Part shown: piece after piece, positions 1 to 8,350 of the stretch | Position numbering within the stretch: position 1 is the stretch's first letter | Layout: the number at the start of each line of letters is the position of its first letter | NCBI RefSeq assembly: GCF_011801125.1 | Contig: NZ_CP046171.1 | Span: forward strand, 7,378,001-7,442,000 | Reading direction: 5' to 3' | DNA from: Nocardia brasiliensis | GTDB lineage: Bacteria > Actinomycetota > Actinomycetes > Mycobacteriales > Mycobacteriaceae | Length of the DNA: 64,000 bases | Notes under the pieces: model-generated | Told to the model about the DNA's origin: nothing | Databases searched by the model: none | What the model saw: the letters and a program-made list of their open reading frames with translations, nothing else | Position numbers and translations under genes: made by a program

Positions 1-46
1 ACAGGATCACGTACAGCTGAGGGTGACCGCCGCGAGAGGAATTCGG

Positions 47-319
47 ATGCGTCCGATATCCATCACCGAAGCACGCGCCAACCTAGCAGCGGTCCTCGAT
101 TCCGCCACCGAGGATCTAGAGGAAGTCGTCATCACCCGGGCCGGGCACGAACCGGCGGTCGTCATTTCGCTTCGTGAGTACGAGTCACTGAAGGAGACCG
201 CCTACCTCCTGGGCAACCCCGCGAACGCTCGCCACCTGGAGCGCTCGATCGCTCAACTACGGGCCGGAGAGGCCGCACCGCACGATCTCATCGAGGTCGA
301 CGATGAGGATACGGCGTGA
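47..319 (+). CDS. Phd/YefM-family antitoxin
   Basis: A 90-residue antitoxin of the YefM/Phd type. It starts MRPISITEARANLAAVLD, the typical N-terminal DNA-binding fold of the family, followed by the R-A-G-x-E-P-A-V-V-I-S hairpin and an acidic C-terminal tail that would wrap the toxin. The ATG at 47 is preferred over an upstream GTG because AGAGGA lies 6 nt before it. The stop overlaps the GTG start of a YoeB-like toxin (GTGA), so the two are translationally coupled. Such antitoxins neutralise the toxin and repress their own operon. The promoter lies largely outside the window, so regulation cannot be judged. Confidence 0.9.
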   Translation: MRPISITEARANLAAVLDSATEDLEEVVITRAGHEPAVVISLREYESLKETAYLLGNPANARHLERSIAQLRAGEAAPHDLIEVDDEDTA

Positions 320-573
320 AGATCCTCTTCACCCCTGACGCATGGGCCGACTATCTGTGGTGGCAGGCCCACGACCGCGCGACCTTCAAGCGAGTGAACA
401 AGCTGATCGACGACATCACGCCTAACGGTTACGAAGGAATCGGCAAGCCAGAAGCCTTGCGCCAGAATCTCGCCGGTTTCTGGTCTAGGCGCATCACCAG
501 CGAGCATCGCATCGTGTAGGTCATCGAAGACGACACGGCGAAGATCGTCGCCTGCCGTCATCGCTACGAGTAG
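316..573 (+). pseudogene. YoeB-like mRNA interferase with in-frame amber stop
   Basis: Reads as a YoeB/Txe toxin, a ribosome-dependent mRNA endonuclease, from the GTG at 316. The first 67 codons match the family closely (G-K-P-E, G-F-W-S-R-R-I, E-H-R), with E46 and R65 at the positions of the E. coli catalytic residues. Codon 68, where E. coli YoeB has Tyr, is TAG (517-519). The frame then stays open through V-I-E-D-D...A-C-R-H-R-Y-E to a second TAG at 571-573, giving the full family length of 85 codons. The tail also has H-R-Y where the family usually has Y-H-Y, so the catalytic His is shifted by one. The truncated product lacks the C-terminal strand and should be inactive. A sequencing error or amber suppression cannot be excluded from the sequence. 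Confidence 0.8.
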
Positions 574-591
574 CCCTGCGGTGGGCGGTCT

Positions 592-1950
592 TCAGTGGGA
601 GACCGGTTGGAGGGGGGTGGAGGCGGGGCGGCGGGTGGCGAACCAGGTGGCGTGGAAGGCGACGGCCAGGCCTGCCAGCAGGGCGAGCACGATGGTGCCT
701 GCGAGGACCGGGTATTCGGCCATCGGGACGGGCAGGTAGCGGTAGGAAAGCAGGAGGGTGGCCAGGACGGCGAGGCCGCCCCCGACCAGCCGGATCCGGA
801 ACCAGCCCCAGCCGCGTTCGGGATCACGCAGCGCCGACTCGACGGTCAGGCACAGCACCGCGCCCGCCACCAGGTCGACACCGTAGTGGTAGCCGAAGCC
901 GAGAGTCGCGGTGAGCGTGGCCAGCAGCCAGAACGTGCCGCCCCAGCGCAGCCACGCCGGCGCTGGCCCGCCGTCGGTGTCGCGACGGGTGTGCAGGAAG
1001 ACCGACAGCGCCCACGCGGTGTGCATGGACGGCATGCAGTTGCGCGGGGTCACCGTATCGAAGTCCATCGGCATCGGATTGCGGTCCAGCGGCGGCACCA
1101 CGCTCGGCCAGAAGTTGCCCAGCTGCAGGCCGTGCCCGTCTGGCCCGAACGCGAACATCGGGCCCACCACGGGGAAGATCACATAGATGACCGGGCCGAC
1201 CAGCCCGAGCACCAGAAACGTGCGCACCAGATAGTGGCTCGGCCAGCGCCCACTCGGGACCACCCGGCGCAGCTGCCACACCGCGACCACGATCGCCGCC
1301 ACCGGCAACTCGATGTAGACCCAGTGCAGCACCGCGTAGACGGCGGGACCGAGCACGTCCAGCACGCGGCCGAGCACCCAGGACGGATCGCCGAGCGCGC
1401 GATCGGCCAGCAGCACGTACTCGTCGAACACCGCCGGCCTGCTCAGCACGGTGATGTGCAACCACACATCGCCGACCTTGGTGGCCAGGATCAGCAGCGC
1501 GCCCAGCGCCGCCGCGTGCAGCGCGTTGCGCCGGTCGGCACCGTCCCAGCGCAGCCAGGCGACCACCGTCAGCGCGGTGAGCGCGAGCACCGGCCCGTTG
1601 CCGATCGCGAACTGCTCACCCGCGAGCAGCCGAACGCTCGCCCACACCACGTCGATGCCGATCGCCGCGCCGAGCACGACCAACCGCCGCCGCCAGGAAA
1701 GCCCGACCAACGCGAGAATCAATCCGGCCCACGGCACCGACATCGATTTGGGGGTGCCGACGTAGTCGTGCCACAGGCTGCCGAGCGGACCCTCGAAGTC
1801 CTGCCACACCGCCACGAACTGCAGCGCGATCAACAGCACCGGCACCGCGGCGACGGCCACCGCGACCCGGACCCGAGGCGACGGCACGCGCGATCGCGCG
1901 GCCGTACTTCCTATTTTGGGATCCGGGTCTTCGACAAGCACGTCGACCAT
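592..1950 (-). CDS. PAP2-family integral membrane phosphatase/transferase
   Basis: A 452-residue multi-pass membrane protein with many hydrophobic segments. Near residues 303-310 it has R-N-C-M-P-S-M-H and near 355 H-Y-G-V-D. These are the two His-containing signature elements of the AUR1/inositol-phosphorylceramide-synthase branch of the PAP2 superfamily. In mycobacteria this family acts on phospholipid or polyprenyl-phosphate substrates at the membrane, but the substrate here is unknown. It starts at an ATG at 1950 and lies convergent to the broken YoeB gene with only a short gap. It is transcribed in the same direction as the ybdK-like gene behind it, about 67 nt away, so it could be the end of a transcript or stand alone. 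Confidence 0.8.
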   Translation of the reverse strand: MVDVLVEDPDPKIGSTAARSRVPSPRVRVAVAVAAVPVLLIALQFVAVWQDFEGPLGSLWHDYVGTPKSMSVPWAGLILALVGLSWRRRLVVLGAAIGIDVVWASVRLLAGEQFAIGNGPVLALTALTVVAWLRWDGADRRNALHAAALGALLILATKVGDVWLHITVLSRPAVFDEYVLLADRALGDPSWVLGRVLDVLGPAVYAVLHWVYIELPVAAIVVAVWQLRRVVPSGRWPSHYLVRTFLVLGLVGPVIYVIFPVVGPMFAFGPDGHGLQLGNFWPSVVPPLDRNPMPMDFDTVTPRNCMPSMHTAWALSVFLHTRRDTDGGPAPAWLRWGGTFWLLATLTATLGFGYHYGVDLVAGAVLCLTVESALRDPERGWGWFRIRLVGGGLAVLATLLLSYRYLPVPMAEYPVLAGTIVLALLAGLAVAFHATWFATRRPASTPLQPVSH

Positions 1951-2017
1951 AGTAAACGCGGGATGAACGCCATCTCATTCGCCGTTTGAACGCCAGGCAA
2001 CCGGTACCAACCGGAAT

Positions 2018-3163
2018 TTACTGGTCCAGCTCCTTGACCAGCGCGTCCACCACCGCGATCAGATCGCCCTGCGCGGCCGCGGCGACCTTGCGTTGGCGCT
2101 GATAGGACGCGCCCCGCTCGGGGATCTCCGCGACGAGCGCGAGCTCGTCGGCGCAGCCGAGCCGCTTCGCCGTCGGCTCCAGCCGGTTCAGCAGCGCGGT
2201 GACATCGTCGGTGACCAATCGCTCATTGCTCCGGTCGTCCACGATGACGATCGCGTCCAACCCGTAGCGGGCCGCGCGCCACTTGTTCTCCTGCACATGC
2301 CACGGCGGTAGCGAGGGCAGCGTCTCGCCCTCCTCGAGCCTGCGGTCCAGGTCCACGATCAGGCAGTGGATCAGCGCCGCCATCGCGGCCAGCTCGGCCC
2401 TGGTCGAGACCCCGTCGCACACCCGGACCTCGATGGTGCCCCATTTCGGCGCGGGCCTGATGTCCCAGTGCATGCCGCCGAGCTGCTCGAACACTCCGGT
2501 CTTGAACTGGTCGTGCACGAAATGCTCGAACTGGCGCCAGTTCTCGAACTGGAACGGCAGCCCCGCGGTGGGCAGCTGCTGGAACATCAGCGTCCGGTTG
2601 CTGGCGTAGCCGGTGTCCGAGCCCGCCCACATCGGCGAGGACGCGGACAGCGCGAGCAGGTGCGGATAGTGCAGCAGCAGCGAGTTCAGGATCGGAAAGA
2701 CCTTGTCCCGGTGCGAGACTCCGACGTGCACGTGCACGCCCCAGATCATCATCTGGCGGCCCCACCACTGGGTGCGCTCGATCAACTCGTCGTAGTGCTC
2801 CGACCGGGTCAGCTGCTGGGCCGACCACTGCGCGAACGGATGCGTTCCGGCACAGAACAAGTCGACGCCGAGCGCGTCGGCGGCCCGGCGCACCGTGTCC
2901 ATGGTGCCGCGCAGATCCTCGACCGCGGCACCGACGGTGTCGTGCACCCCGGTGACGAGCTCGACGGTATTGCGCAACAACTCCTTGGTGATCTGCGGGG
3001 TACCGTCGTACGCCCGCAGATCGCCCACCGAATCGAACACCGCCGCAGCGGTATTCGACAGATCCCTGCTCACCTTGTCGACGAGCGCGATCTCCCACTC
3101 GATGCCTATCGTGGGCCGGGGCGAACCATGGAAGGGAACGTGTTCTCTGCCTGCCCCGGCCAT
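2018..3163 (-). CDS. Carboxylate-amine ligase, glutamate-cysteine ligase 2 family (YbdK type)
   Basis: 381 residues, the usual length for YbdK/GCS2 proteins. The N-terminus T-I-G-I-E-W-E-I-A-L is the ATP-grasp-like GCS signature. W-G-V-H-V-H-V-G-V and the later G-T-I-E-V-R-V-C-D are also diagnostic. Family members make gamma-glutamyl-cysteine weakly in vitro; the physiological role of this subgroup is unsettled. The ATG at 3163 has AGGAG about 6 nt upstream. The gene follows sodC by 13 nt on the same strand, the same neighbour as in M. tuberculosis (Rv0432-Rv0433), so the two are probably cotranscribed. Confidence 0.88.
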   Translation of the reverse strand: MAGAGREHVPFHGSPRPTIGIEWEIALVDKVSRDLSNTAAAVFDSVGDLRAYDGTPQITKELLRNTVELVTGVHDTVGAAVEDLRGTMDTVRRAADALGVDLFCAGTHPFAQWSAQQLTRSEHYDELIERTQWWGRQMMIWGVHVHVGVSHRDKVFPILNSLLLHYPHLLALSASSPMWAGSDTGYASNRTLMFQQLPTAGLPFQFENWRQFEHFVHDQFKTGVFEQLGGMHWDIRPAPKWGTIEVRVCDGVSTRAELAAMAALIHCLIVDLDRRLEEGETLPSLPPWHVQENKWRAARYGLDAIVIVDDRSNERLVTDDVTALLNRLEPTAKRLGCADELALVAEIPERGASYQRQRKVAAAAQGDLIAVVDALVKELDQ

Positions 3164-3176
3164 ATCGGCTCCTGCG

Positions 3177-3863
3177 CTACTGGATTACACCGCAGGCGAC
3201 GCGGCCGCCCGCGTCGCCTGTCGCTAGCGTCGTGTCGTCCGGACCGGCCACGCCGTCGGGCCGGACGTAACGGTTGGGGATGTTGCCGAAGTTGTCGGCA
3301 TCGGCGTGGATCATCAACGCCTTGTTCTTCAGGTCGTCCAGGGTCACCGAGTCGGTGGTGGTGACCAGCTTGGCCGTGCCGTCGGAGCGGACCTCGAGCG
3401 AGGTCAGGTCACCGCTGGCCGGGTGCGTGTTCGCGCTGCCGACCTGCAGATGTCCACCCGCGGAGAGGAAGTCGCCGGACGGGCCGCCGGTCGGGGCGAC
3501 CGAGTTGGGCTCGCACTTGCCGATCTGGTGCACGTGCAGGCCATGGAAACCGGGGCGCAGACCGTGCGCCTCGACGGTGACCTGCAGGTGGTTGCCGTCC
3601 TTGACGAAGTTCGCCGTGCCGACCGAGGCGCCGGAGGCGTCCTTCAGGTCGACCTTCACGCCCGTGTTGGCCGCGGCGGTACCGGTTTCCTTGCCGGATT
3701 CGCCCGCGGGCGGGGCCGCGGCACCGCTCCACACCGGCGGGGTGGTTCCCTTGACGTCACTCGACTCCTGGCTGTTCGTGCAGCCTGCGAGGCCCAGCAC
3801 GGCGACCGCGAGCACCGGGGTCACAGTCCGCCAAGACGGGCGACGAGTTGTGGACGGGGCCAT
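3177..3863 (-). CDS. sodC: Cu/Zn superoxide dismutase lipoprotein
   Basis: 228 residues with a lipoprotein signal (arginines, hydrophobic stretch, L-A-G-C lipobox near residue 28), so the mature enzyme is anchored outside the membrane and dismutates superoxide there. Copper ligands are visible in G-L-H-V-H, G-G-H and I-H-A-D-A-D-N-F. The disulphide region G-K-C-E and the terminal R-V-A-C-G-V-I are present. The zinc loop (G-G-H-L-Q-V...N-T-H-P-A-S-G-D) has only some of the classical His/Asp ligands, reminiscent of mycobacterial SodC, which lacks the usual zinc site. AAGGAG sits 8 nt before the ATG. The upstream repeat at 3875-3903 abuts this ribosome binding site and may control expression. 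Confidence 0.93.
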   Translation of the reverse strand: MAPSTTRRPSWRTVTPVLAVAVLGLAGCTNSQESSDVKGTTPPVWSGAAAPPAGESGKETGTAAANTGVKVDLKDASGASVGTANFVKDGNHLQVTVEAHGLRPGFHGLHVHQIGKCEPNSVAPTGGPSGDFLSAGGHLQVGSANTHPASGDLTSLEVRSDGTAKLVTTTDSVTLDDLKNKALMIHADADNFGNIPNRYVRPDGVAGPDDTTLATGDAGGRVACGVIQ

Positions 3864-3874
3864 CGGGGAACTCC

Positions 3875-3903
3875 TTTACGAGTACCGAAAGTTTACGAGT
3901 AAA
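3875..3903 (-). promoter_or_regulatory. Tandem TTTACGAGTA repeat upstream of sodC
   Basis: The 10-mer TTTACGAGTA occurs at 3875-3884 and again at 3892-3901, phased by 17 nt. The second copy extends to the palindrome TTTAC-GA-GTAAA (3892-3903). The first copy overlaps the sodC Shine-Dalgarno. The position fits an operator or a promoter-proximal regulatory site. No regulator is assigned. Confidence 0.45.
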
Positions 3904-3993
3904 GCTGGGTGGACACGTTCGTTACCGGACAAGATGATGCCACGCCCGTCGTGTCGCACCGCGACAGGCCCGGATAGCGGCAGGTCGCAGGGA

Positions 3994-4578
3994 TCAGTTA
4001 CCCGTAACGATGACCGTGACACCCGGTGACGACTCGCCCAAACCGCTCGACTTCGGTACCGCGGTGACGCCGAGTTCGTCGGCGATGGCCAGCGCGGCGT
4101 CCTTGTCGGCCGGTGAATTGCCGTAGTACACGGTCGTTTTCGGGACATTCACACCGGGATAGTTGCCCGTTTCCACCACCGACCAGCCCTGCGCGGTGAG
4201 CTGGCCCGCGGTCTTGGCGGCCAGGCCGACGATCATGCTGTTGTTCAGCACCCGCACCGGTACCGCCTTGGCCGCCGCCGAATCGGTGGTGGTCGGTACC
4301 GTGGTCGTCGGCGCGGCGGTGGTGGTCGGCGCGGCGGGCGTGCTGCTCGCGGCCTCGGACGACGGGGCGGGCGTGGTCTTGGCGACCGTGGTGCCCGCGG
4401 GCATCTGCGGGGCCGCGGTCGCGGTACTGGACTCCGACGGACCGCTGCTGGAGCTGTCGGCATCCGATTTCGACAGCGACATCGCGCCGAGTCCACCGAA
4501 CACGATGGCCAGTGCGATCAACACCATCGCCAACGCACGCAATGGCGGCCCACCGGAGGTGGGATTCGGGTAGCTCAC
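3994..4578 (-). CDS. Membrane-anchored LytR_C-domain protein (Rv0431-like)
   Basis: 194 residues: a short cytoplasmic N-terminus, one transmembrane helix (about residues 14-33), a long low-complexity Ser/Thr/Ala/Pro linker, then a LytR/CpsA/Psr C-terminal domain starting V-R-V-L-N-N-S and ending V-T-V-I-V-T-G-N. LytR_C domains sit outside the membrane and are linked to cell-envelope assembly; the M. tuberculosis counterpart Rv0431 has been tied to vesicle and envelope traits. It follows the DUF3263 gene by 19 nt on the same strand, so both likely share a transcript. About 130 nt separate it from sodC. Confidence 0.82.
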   Translation of the reverse strand: MSYPNPTSGGPPLRALAMVLIALAIVFGGLGAMSLSKSDADSSSSGPSESSTATAAPQMPAGTTVAKTTPAPSSEAASSTPAAPTTTAAPTTTVPTTTDSAAAKAVPVRVLNNSMIVGLAAKTAGQLTAQGWSVVETGNYPGVNVPKTTVYYGNSPADKDAALAIADELGVTAVPKSSGLGESSPGVTVIVTGN

Positions 4579-4597
4579 CTACTCGAGCCTAGTCCGG

Positions 4598-4942
4598 TCA
4601 TACCTGGAAACCGAGCCGTCGCGCGGCCCTGGCTTTCTGCCTGCTCGCCCGCAGCCTGCGCAGCCGCTTGACCAGCATCGGGTCGACGGCGAGTGCCTCG
4701 GGCCGGTCGACCACCGCGTTGAGCACCTGGTAATACCTGGTCGGCGACATGCCGAACAGCTCTTTGATCGCTTCTTCCTTGGCCCCGGCGTACTTCCACC
4801 ACTGGCGCTCGAACGCCAGGATGTCGTGTTCGCGACGGCTCAAACCGTCGCTGTCGCCGGTCGATTCCGCTGCCGTGACATCGTCGCTCGCGGAAGGGTC
4901 GCCCTGGATCGCGGAAAGATTGCGTGCCGCTGCGCCGTCCAT
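4598..4942 (-). CDS. DUF3263 protein (Rv0430-like)
   Basis: A small 114-residue protein whose core L-S-R-R-E-H-D-I-L-A-F-E-R-Q-W-W-K, followed by K-E-E-A-I-K-E-L-F-G-M-S-P-T-R-Y-Y-Q-V-L-N, is typical of DUF3263. The S-P-T-R-Y-Y-Q-V-L segment resembles a recognition helix, so a DNA-binding role is plausible but unproven. The basic C-terminus (R-R-L-R-x-x-R-x-K-A-R-A-A-R-R) supports this. The ATG at 4942 is chosen for its purine-rich GAGGGAG site; an upstream in-frame start at 5005 has no such support. It is divergent from def across about 187 nt. Confidence 0.8.
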   Translation of the reverse strand: MDGAAARNLSAIQGDPSASDDVTAAESTGDSDGLSRREHDILAFERQWWKYAGAKEEAIKELFGMSPTRYYQVLNAVVDRPEALAVDPMLVKRLRRLRASRQKARAARRLGFQV

Positions 4943-5129
4943 CTTGCTCCCTCGCCGAGTTACCACCTGACGAAAAATGGTGCTTGTACGTCGCGGATCA
5001 TTCAACCACGAGACACCGGGATCACCAGGTCTACGGCGCGGCGTGTTCGCTACCTGCGAGTAGGCGCGTCACGACGCGATCACCGCCCCCGGCCACCGGC
5101 GAGCAGGCGGCGCGGCAATAATTGGCACC

Positions 5130-5720
5130 ATGGCTATCCTCCCGATCGTGATCGTCGGCGACCCGGTTCTGCACAACCCGACCGAGCAGGTCACCCAGTC
5201 ACCGGAGGAGCTGGCCGAGCTGATCGCGGACATGTACGAGACCCTCGACGCCGCGCACGGCGTCGGGCTCGCGGCCAACCAGGTCGGTGTCCCGCTGCGG
5301 CTGTTCGTCTACGACTGCCCCGACGTCCGTGCCGACGGCACCGCCGCCCGCAGGCGCGGCGCGGTGATCAACCCCGTGTTGCAGACCTCGGAGATCCCCG
5401 AGACCATGCCCGACCCGGACGACGACGAAGAGGGCTGCCTCTCGGTGCCCGGCGAGCAGTACCCGACCGGCCGCGCCGCCTGGGCCAAGGTCACCGGCAC
5501 CGACGAACACGGCAAGCCGGTCGAGATCGAGGGCGAGGGCTTCTTCGCGCGCATGCTGCAGCACGAGGTCGGCCACCTCGACGGCTTCCTGTACGTCGAC
5601 GTGCTGATCGGACGCAACGCGCGCGCGGCGAAGAAGGCGATCAAGCGCAACGGTTGGGGCACACCGGGTCTCAGCTGGATCCCCGGCACGGTTCCGGATC
5701 CGTTCGGCCATGACGCCTGA
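5130..5720 (+). CDS. def: Peptide deformylase
   Basis: 196 residues. It removes the N-formyl group from nascent proteins and uses a metal held by Cys and two His. All three motifs are present: [18 protein letters not shown] and Q-H-E-V-G-H-L-D-G (HExxH). The length and the C-terminal extension resemble mycobacterial Def. It is the first gene of a + strand run def-GNAT-xthA. The last 11 nt overlap the next gene, which indicates coupled translation. Confidence 0.95.
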   Translation: MAILPIVIVGDPVLHNPTEQVTQSPEELAELIADMYETLDAAHGVGLAANQVGVPLRLFVYDCPDVRADGTAARRRGAVINPVLQTSEIPETMPDPDDDEEGCLSVPGEQYPTGRAAWAKVTGTDEHGKPVEIEGEGFFARMLQHEVGHLDGFLYVDVLIGRNARAAKKAIKRNGWGTPGLSWIPGTVPDPFGHDA

Positions 5721-6714
5721 CGGCGGCGCACTCCCGGACATTCCACTCGGCCGTCGCGTCGTCCTGCGCTATCGGTTGCCCGCCGGTTATCCACAACCGC
5801 TCACCGATGTGATCGGCGAGCTGGTCTCGCTGGATCCGCCGACCGTGCGCGGCGCCGACGGAGCGCTCGTCGCGGTCACACCGGACCGGGTGGTCGCGCT
5901 GAAAGCGCTGGGTCCGAGGCCGATTCGCACCAAGGAGATCCGGGCGCTGGAGGCCGCGGCGGCCGACGGCTGGCCCGGGGTGGAACACGGGTGGATCGAC
6001 GGGTGGCTGGTGCGCGCGGGCAACGGGTTCACCGGCCGCGCCAATTCCGCTGTGCCGCTCGGCAGTTCCGCCGAACCCGCGGGACTCACCGCGGCCACCC
6101 TGCACCGGATCGCCGCGTGGTACGCCGAGCGCGGACTGCCGCTGCTGCTCGCGCTGCCGGATCGGCTCGCGCCCATCCCGCCGGGCTGGAACAGCTGGCG
6201 CGAGACCGTCGTGATGGCCATCGACATCGAGAATTTCGTGCTGCCCCAGGGGCCTTCGATGGTGCGGGTGGCGCCCGCACCCGACGAGGCCTGGCAGGAG
6301 CTGAACCGGCACGACGGCGAACCGCCCACCCCGCAACGGCTTTCGACGCCGCCGCCGGACCTCGGCGTGCTGACCGCGGTGCGCGACGGAGAGCTCGGGT
6401 TCGCCTCGCTCGGCGTACCCAACCCCATCGCGATCGGCCGCGGCGCGCTCACCACCGCGCCGGACGGGCGCGCCTGGATCGGGCTCACCTGCGTGGCGGT
6501 GGCCGCCGAGCATCGCAGGAAGGGGCTCGGTTCGCTGGTGTGCGCCGAGTTGATCCGCTGGGGGCACGGCCGTGGCGCGACGCACGCCTACCTTCAGGTG
6601 GAGGCGGGCAACAGCGCCGCCATCGCGCTGTACCGCGAGCTCGGCTTCCTCGAGCATCACACGTATCGTTACGCCGCGCCGACCGCGCTCGCCGGTTCGC
6701 CGGGGCTGCGGTAG
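5710..6714 (+). CDS. GNAT-family N-acetyltransferase (Rv0428c-like)
   Basis: 334 residues. The C-terminal 130 residues carry the GNAT fold: [14 protein letters not shown] (acetyl-CoA pyrophosphate loop, Q/RxxGxG/A type) and [21 protein letters not shown]. The N-terminal half resembles the small beta-barrel and linker seen in the Rv0428c family. The acceptor substrate is unknown. The start at 5710 overlaps the def stop. The def-GNAT order is conserved in mycobacteria, so a link to nascent N-terminus processing is tempting but only inferred from position. Confidence 0.85.
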   Translation: MTPDGGALPDIPLGRRVVLRYRLPAGYPQPLTDVIGELVSLDPPTVRGADGALVAVTPDRVVALKALGPRPIRTKEIRALEAAAADGWPGVEHGWIDGWLVRAGNGFTGRANSAVPLGSSAEPAGLTAATLHRIAAWYAERGLPLLLALPDRLAPIPPGWNSWRETVVMAIDIENFVLPQGPSMVRVAPAPDEAWQELNRHDGEPPTPQRLSTPPPDLGVLTAVRDGELGFASLGVPNPIAIGRGALTTAPDGRAWIGLTCVAVAAEHRRKGLGSLVCAELIRWGHGRGATHAYLQVEAGNSAAIALYRELGFLEHHTYRYAAPTALAGSPGLR

Positions 6715-6774
6715 AACGGAATCAGACCCGAGCACACCGCGCCCGCACCCGGGCTCGCCAGCGGAAAGGCATTC

Positions 6775-7590
6775 GTGCGCCTCGCCACGTGGAACGTCAA
6801 TTCGATTCGCTCCCGGCTCGACCGGGTCGCGGAGTTCCTGGACCGCCAAGACATCGACGTCCTGGCCATCCAGGAGACGAAATGCCGCGACGACCAGTTC
6901 CCCTTCGAACGGTTCGACGAACTCGGCTACGAGGTCGCCCATCTGGGCGTCAACCAGTGGAACGGGGTCGCGATCGTATCGCGGGTCGGGCTCACCGACG
7001 TCGAGCCCGCGTTCCCGGACCAGCCGGGTTTCGACAAGGAGGCGGGCGAGTCGCTGATCAGCGCCCCGGTCGTCGAGTCGCGAGCGCTCGGCGCGACCTG
7101 CGGCGGTGTACGGGTGTGGAGCCTGTACGTGCCCAACGGCCGCGCCCTGCAGGACCCGCACTACACCTACAAGCTGGAATGGCTTGCCGCGCTGCGGGCC
7201 AACGGCGCGCGCTGGCTCGCCGAGGACCCCGGGGCCAAGATCGCGCTGGTCGGTGACTGGAACATCGCCCCCACCGACGACGACGTCTGGTCACCGGAGT
7301 TCTTCGAGAACAAGACCCACACCTCCCAGCCCGAACGCGACGCCTTCCAGGCCTTCCTCGACACCGGCTTCGCCGACGTCATGCGCCCCTTCGCCCCCGG
7401 CCCCGGCGTCTACACCTACTGGGACTACACCCAACTCCGCTTCCCCCGCAAAGAGGGCATGCGCATCGATTTCATCCTCGCCTCCCCCGCCCTCGCCGCC
7501 ACCGCAACCGACGCGGTCGTCGACCGCGAAGAACGAAAAGGCAAGGGCGCCAGCGACCACGCCCCGGTAATAGCCGAATTCACCGCCTGA
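6775..7590 (+). CDS. xthA: Exodeoxyribonuclease III
   Basis: 271 residues of the AP-endonuclease/ExoIII family, which cuts abasic sites and trims 3' ends during base-excision repair. The start reads L-A-T-W-N-V-N-S-I-R-S-R. It has the metal-binding A-I-Q-E-T-K-C, V-G-D-W-N-I-A-P-T-D-D-D and the C-terminal S-D-H-A-P-V. The GTG at 6775 begins the conserved MRLATWNVNS. It is the last backbone gene before the lineage-specific block that starts with the toxin-antitoxin pair on the opposite strand 14 nt away. Confidence 0.94.
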   Translation: MRLATWNVNSIRSRLDRVAEFLDRQDIDVLAIQETKCRDDQFPFERFDELGYEVAHLGVNQWNGVAIVSRVGLTDVEPAFPDQPGFDKEAGESLISAPVVESRALGATCGGVRVWSLYVPNGRALQDPHYTYKLEWLAALRANGARWLAEDPGAKIALVGDWNIAPTDDDVWSPEFFENKTHTSQPERDAFQAFLDTGFADVMRPFAPGPGVYTYWDYTQLRFPRKEGMRIDFILASPALAATATDAVVDREERKGKGASDHAPVIAEFTA

Positions 7591-7603
7591 ACACCGGATA
7601 TCG

Positions 7604-8011
7604 CTACACGGCAACGAGGTTGAGGAACGGTTCGAGCCCTTTGAAGTCATCCGGGTTTCGCGTATACAACGCGAGCCCGTTCGCAACGGCAGTGGCCGCG
7701 ATCAACAGGTCGGCCATCCGTTTTCGAGGCTTGCGGCCCATCGCCTCGACCAGCAGTGCAAGCGACGCGTAGGCGCGAGCGGCGTCGGCGTCAAGCGGTA
7801 GCGGAGCCATGGCCGATTCCACCCAACGCAGCCGGAACTGGCGACGCGCTTGCTCGACGGGATCCTTGGTCGCGTGAACGCCGGCTCCCAGTTCAGCGAG
7901 AGTGATCACGCTGATCGCCGCTTCGCCCGACAGCTTCGCGCCGACCGTTTCGAAGTCGATGACCACGGATGTGTCCAGCAGGATTCGCTGAGCACCGCCG
8001 GGTTCAGTCAT
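7604..8011 (-). CDS. VapC-type PIN-domain toxin
   Basis: A 135-residue PIN-domain ribonuclease. Acidic metal-binding residues are visible in L-L-D-T-S-V-V-I-D, T-L-A-E-L-G and M-A-D-L-L-I-A-A-T-A, and the closing N-P-D-D-F motif is present. Members cleave specific tRNA or rRNA sites when freed from their antitoxin. Its start overlaps the antitoxin stop by 8 nt (ATGACTGA), which enforces coupled translation. It appears intact. Confidence 0.92.
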   Translation of the reverse strand: MTEPGGAQRILLDTSVVIDFETVGAKLSGEAAISVITLAELGAGVHATKDPVEQARRQFRLRWVESAMAPLPLDADAARAYASLALLVEAMGRKPRKRMADLLIAATAVANGLALYTRNPDDFKGLEPFLNLVAV

Positions 8012-8252
8012 CGAGCGGATCCTGGTCGATCACGGCATCCAAATCCGCACGGAACTGGTCGTAGTCGACCGGCGGCAGATGCGCGGCCGTCCGGACCAGC
8101 TCAGCGACAGGCACGAACGTACGACGCCCCACCGGCCGGAGTTCACCGACAGGCTTGCCGTTACGACTGATGGTGTAAATCTCCCCCGCCTCGACGGCGT
8201 CGAGGATCTTGCCACTGTCATTGCGCAGATCCCGCTGACTGATCGTCTTCAT
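8004..8252 (-). CDS. Phd/YefM-family antitoxin partner of VapC
   Basis: 82 residues. M-K-T-I-S-Q-R-D-L-R-N-D-S-G-K-I-L-D-A-V is the Phd/YefM DNA-binding fold. The C-terminal half (V-D-Y-D-Q-F-R-A-D-L-D-A-V-I-D) is acidic and amphipathic, as expected for a toxin-wrapping helix. It precedes the toxin and overlaps it by 8 nt. A palindrome at 8261-8277 lies 8 nt before the ATG and is the likely autoregulatory operator. Confidence 0.9.
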   Translation of the reverse strand: MKTISQRDLRNDSGKILDAVEAGEIYTISRNGKPVGELRPVGRRTFVPVAELVRTAAHLPPVDYDQFRADLDAVIDQDPLDD

Positions 8253-8260
8253 GCATCAAT

Positions 8261-8277
8261 TGTAGCGATCGGCTACA
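8261..8277 (-). promoter_or_regulatory. Palindromic operator of the phd-vapC pair
   Basis: TGTAGCGATCGGCTACA: perfect 6-nt arms TGTAGC and GCTACA around a 5-nt centre. It is immediately upstream of the antitoxin ATG at 8252. Phd/YefM-type antitoxins typically repress by binding such sites over their own promoter. Confidence 0.6.
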
Positions 8278-8350
8278 CCCGTGTACAGAACGCTACGCCC
8301 GCCGTGCTGCCCCTCCTCAGCCGACGGAGGCGCGGTTGCGGAGGCCGTCC

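Noticed and set aside
595..1989. Long open frame antisense to the PAP2 gene
   Set aside because: GC-rich DNA keeps the antisense frame open; the product is low complexity (Gly, Arg, Gln rich) with no family match, and the minus-strand protein has clear motifs.
5671..7161. 496-codon open frame on the minus strand opposite the GNAT and xthA genes
   Set aside because: It is antisense to two strongly supported genes and its translation is Arg/Gly/Pro rich without recognisable domains.
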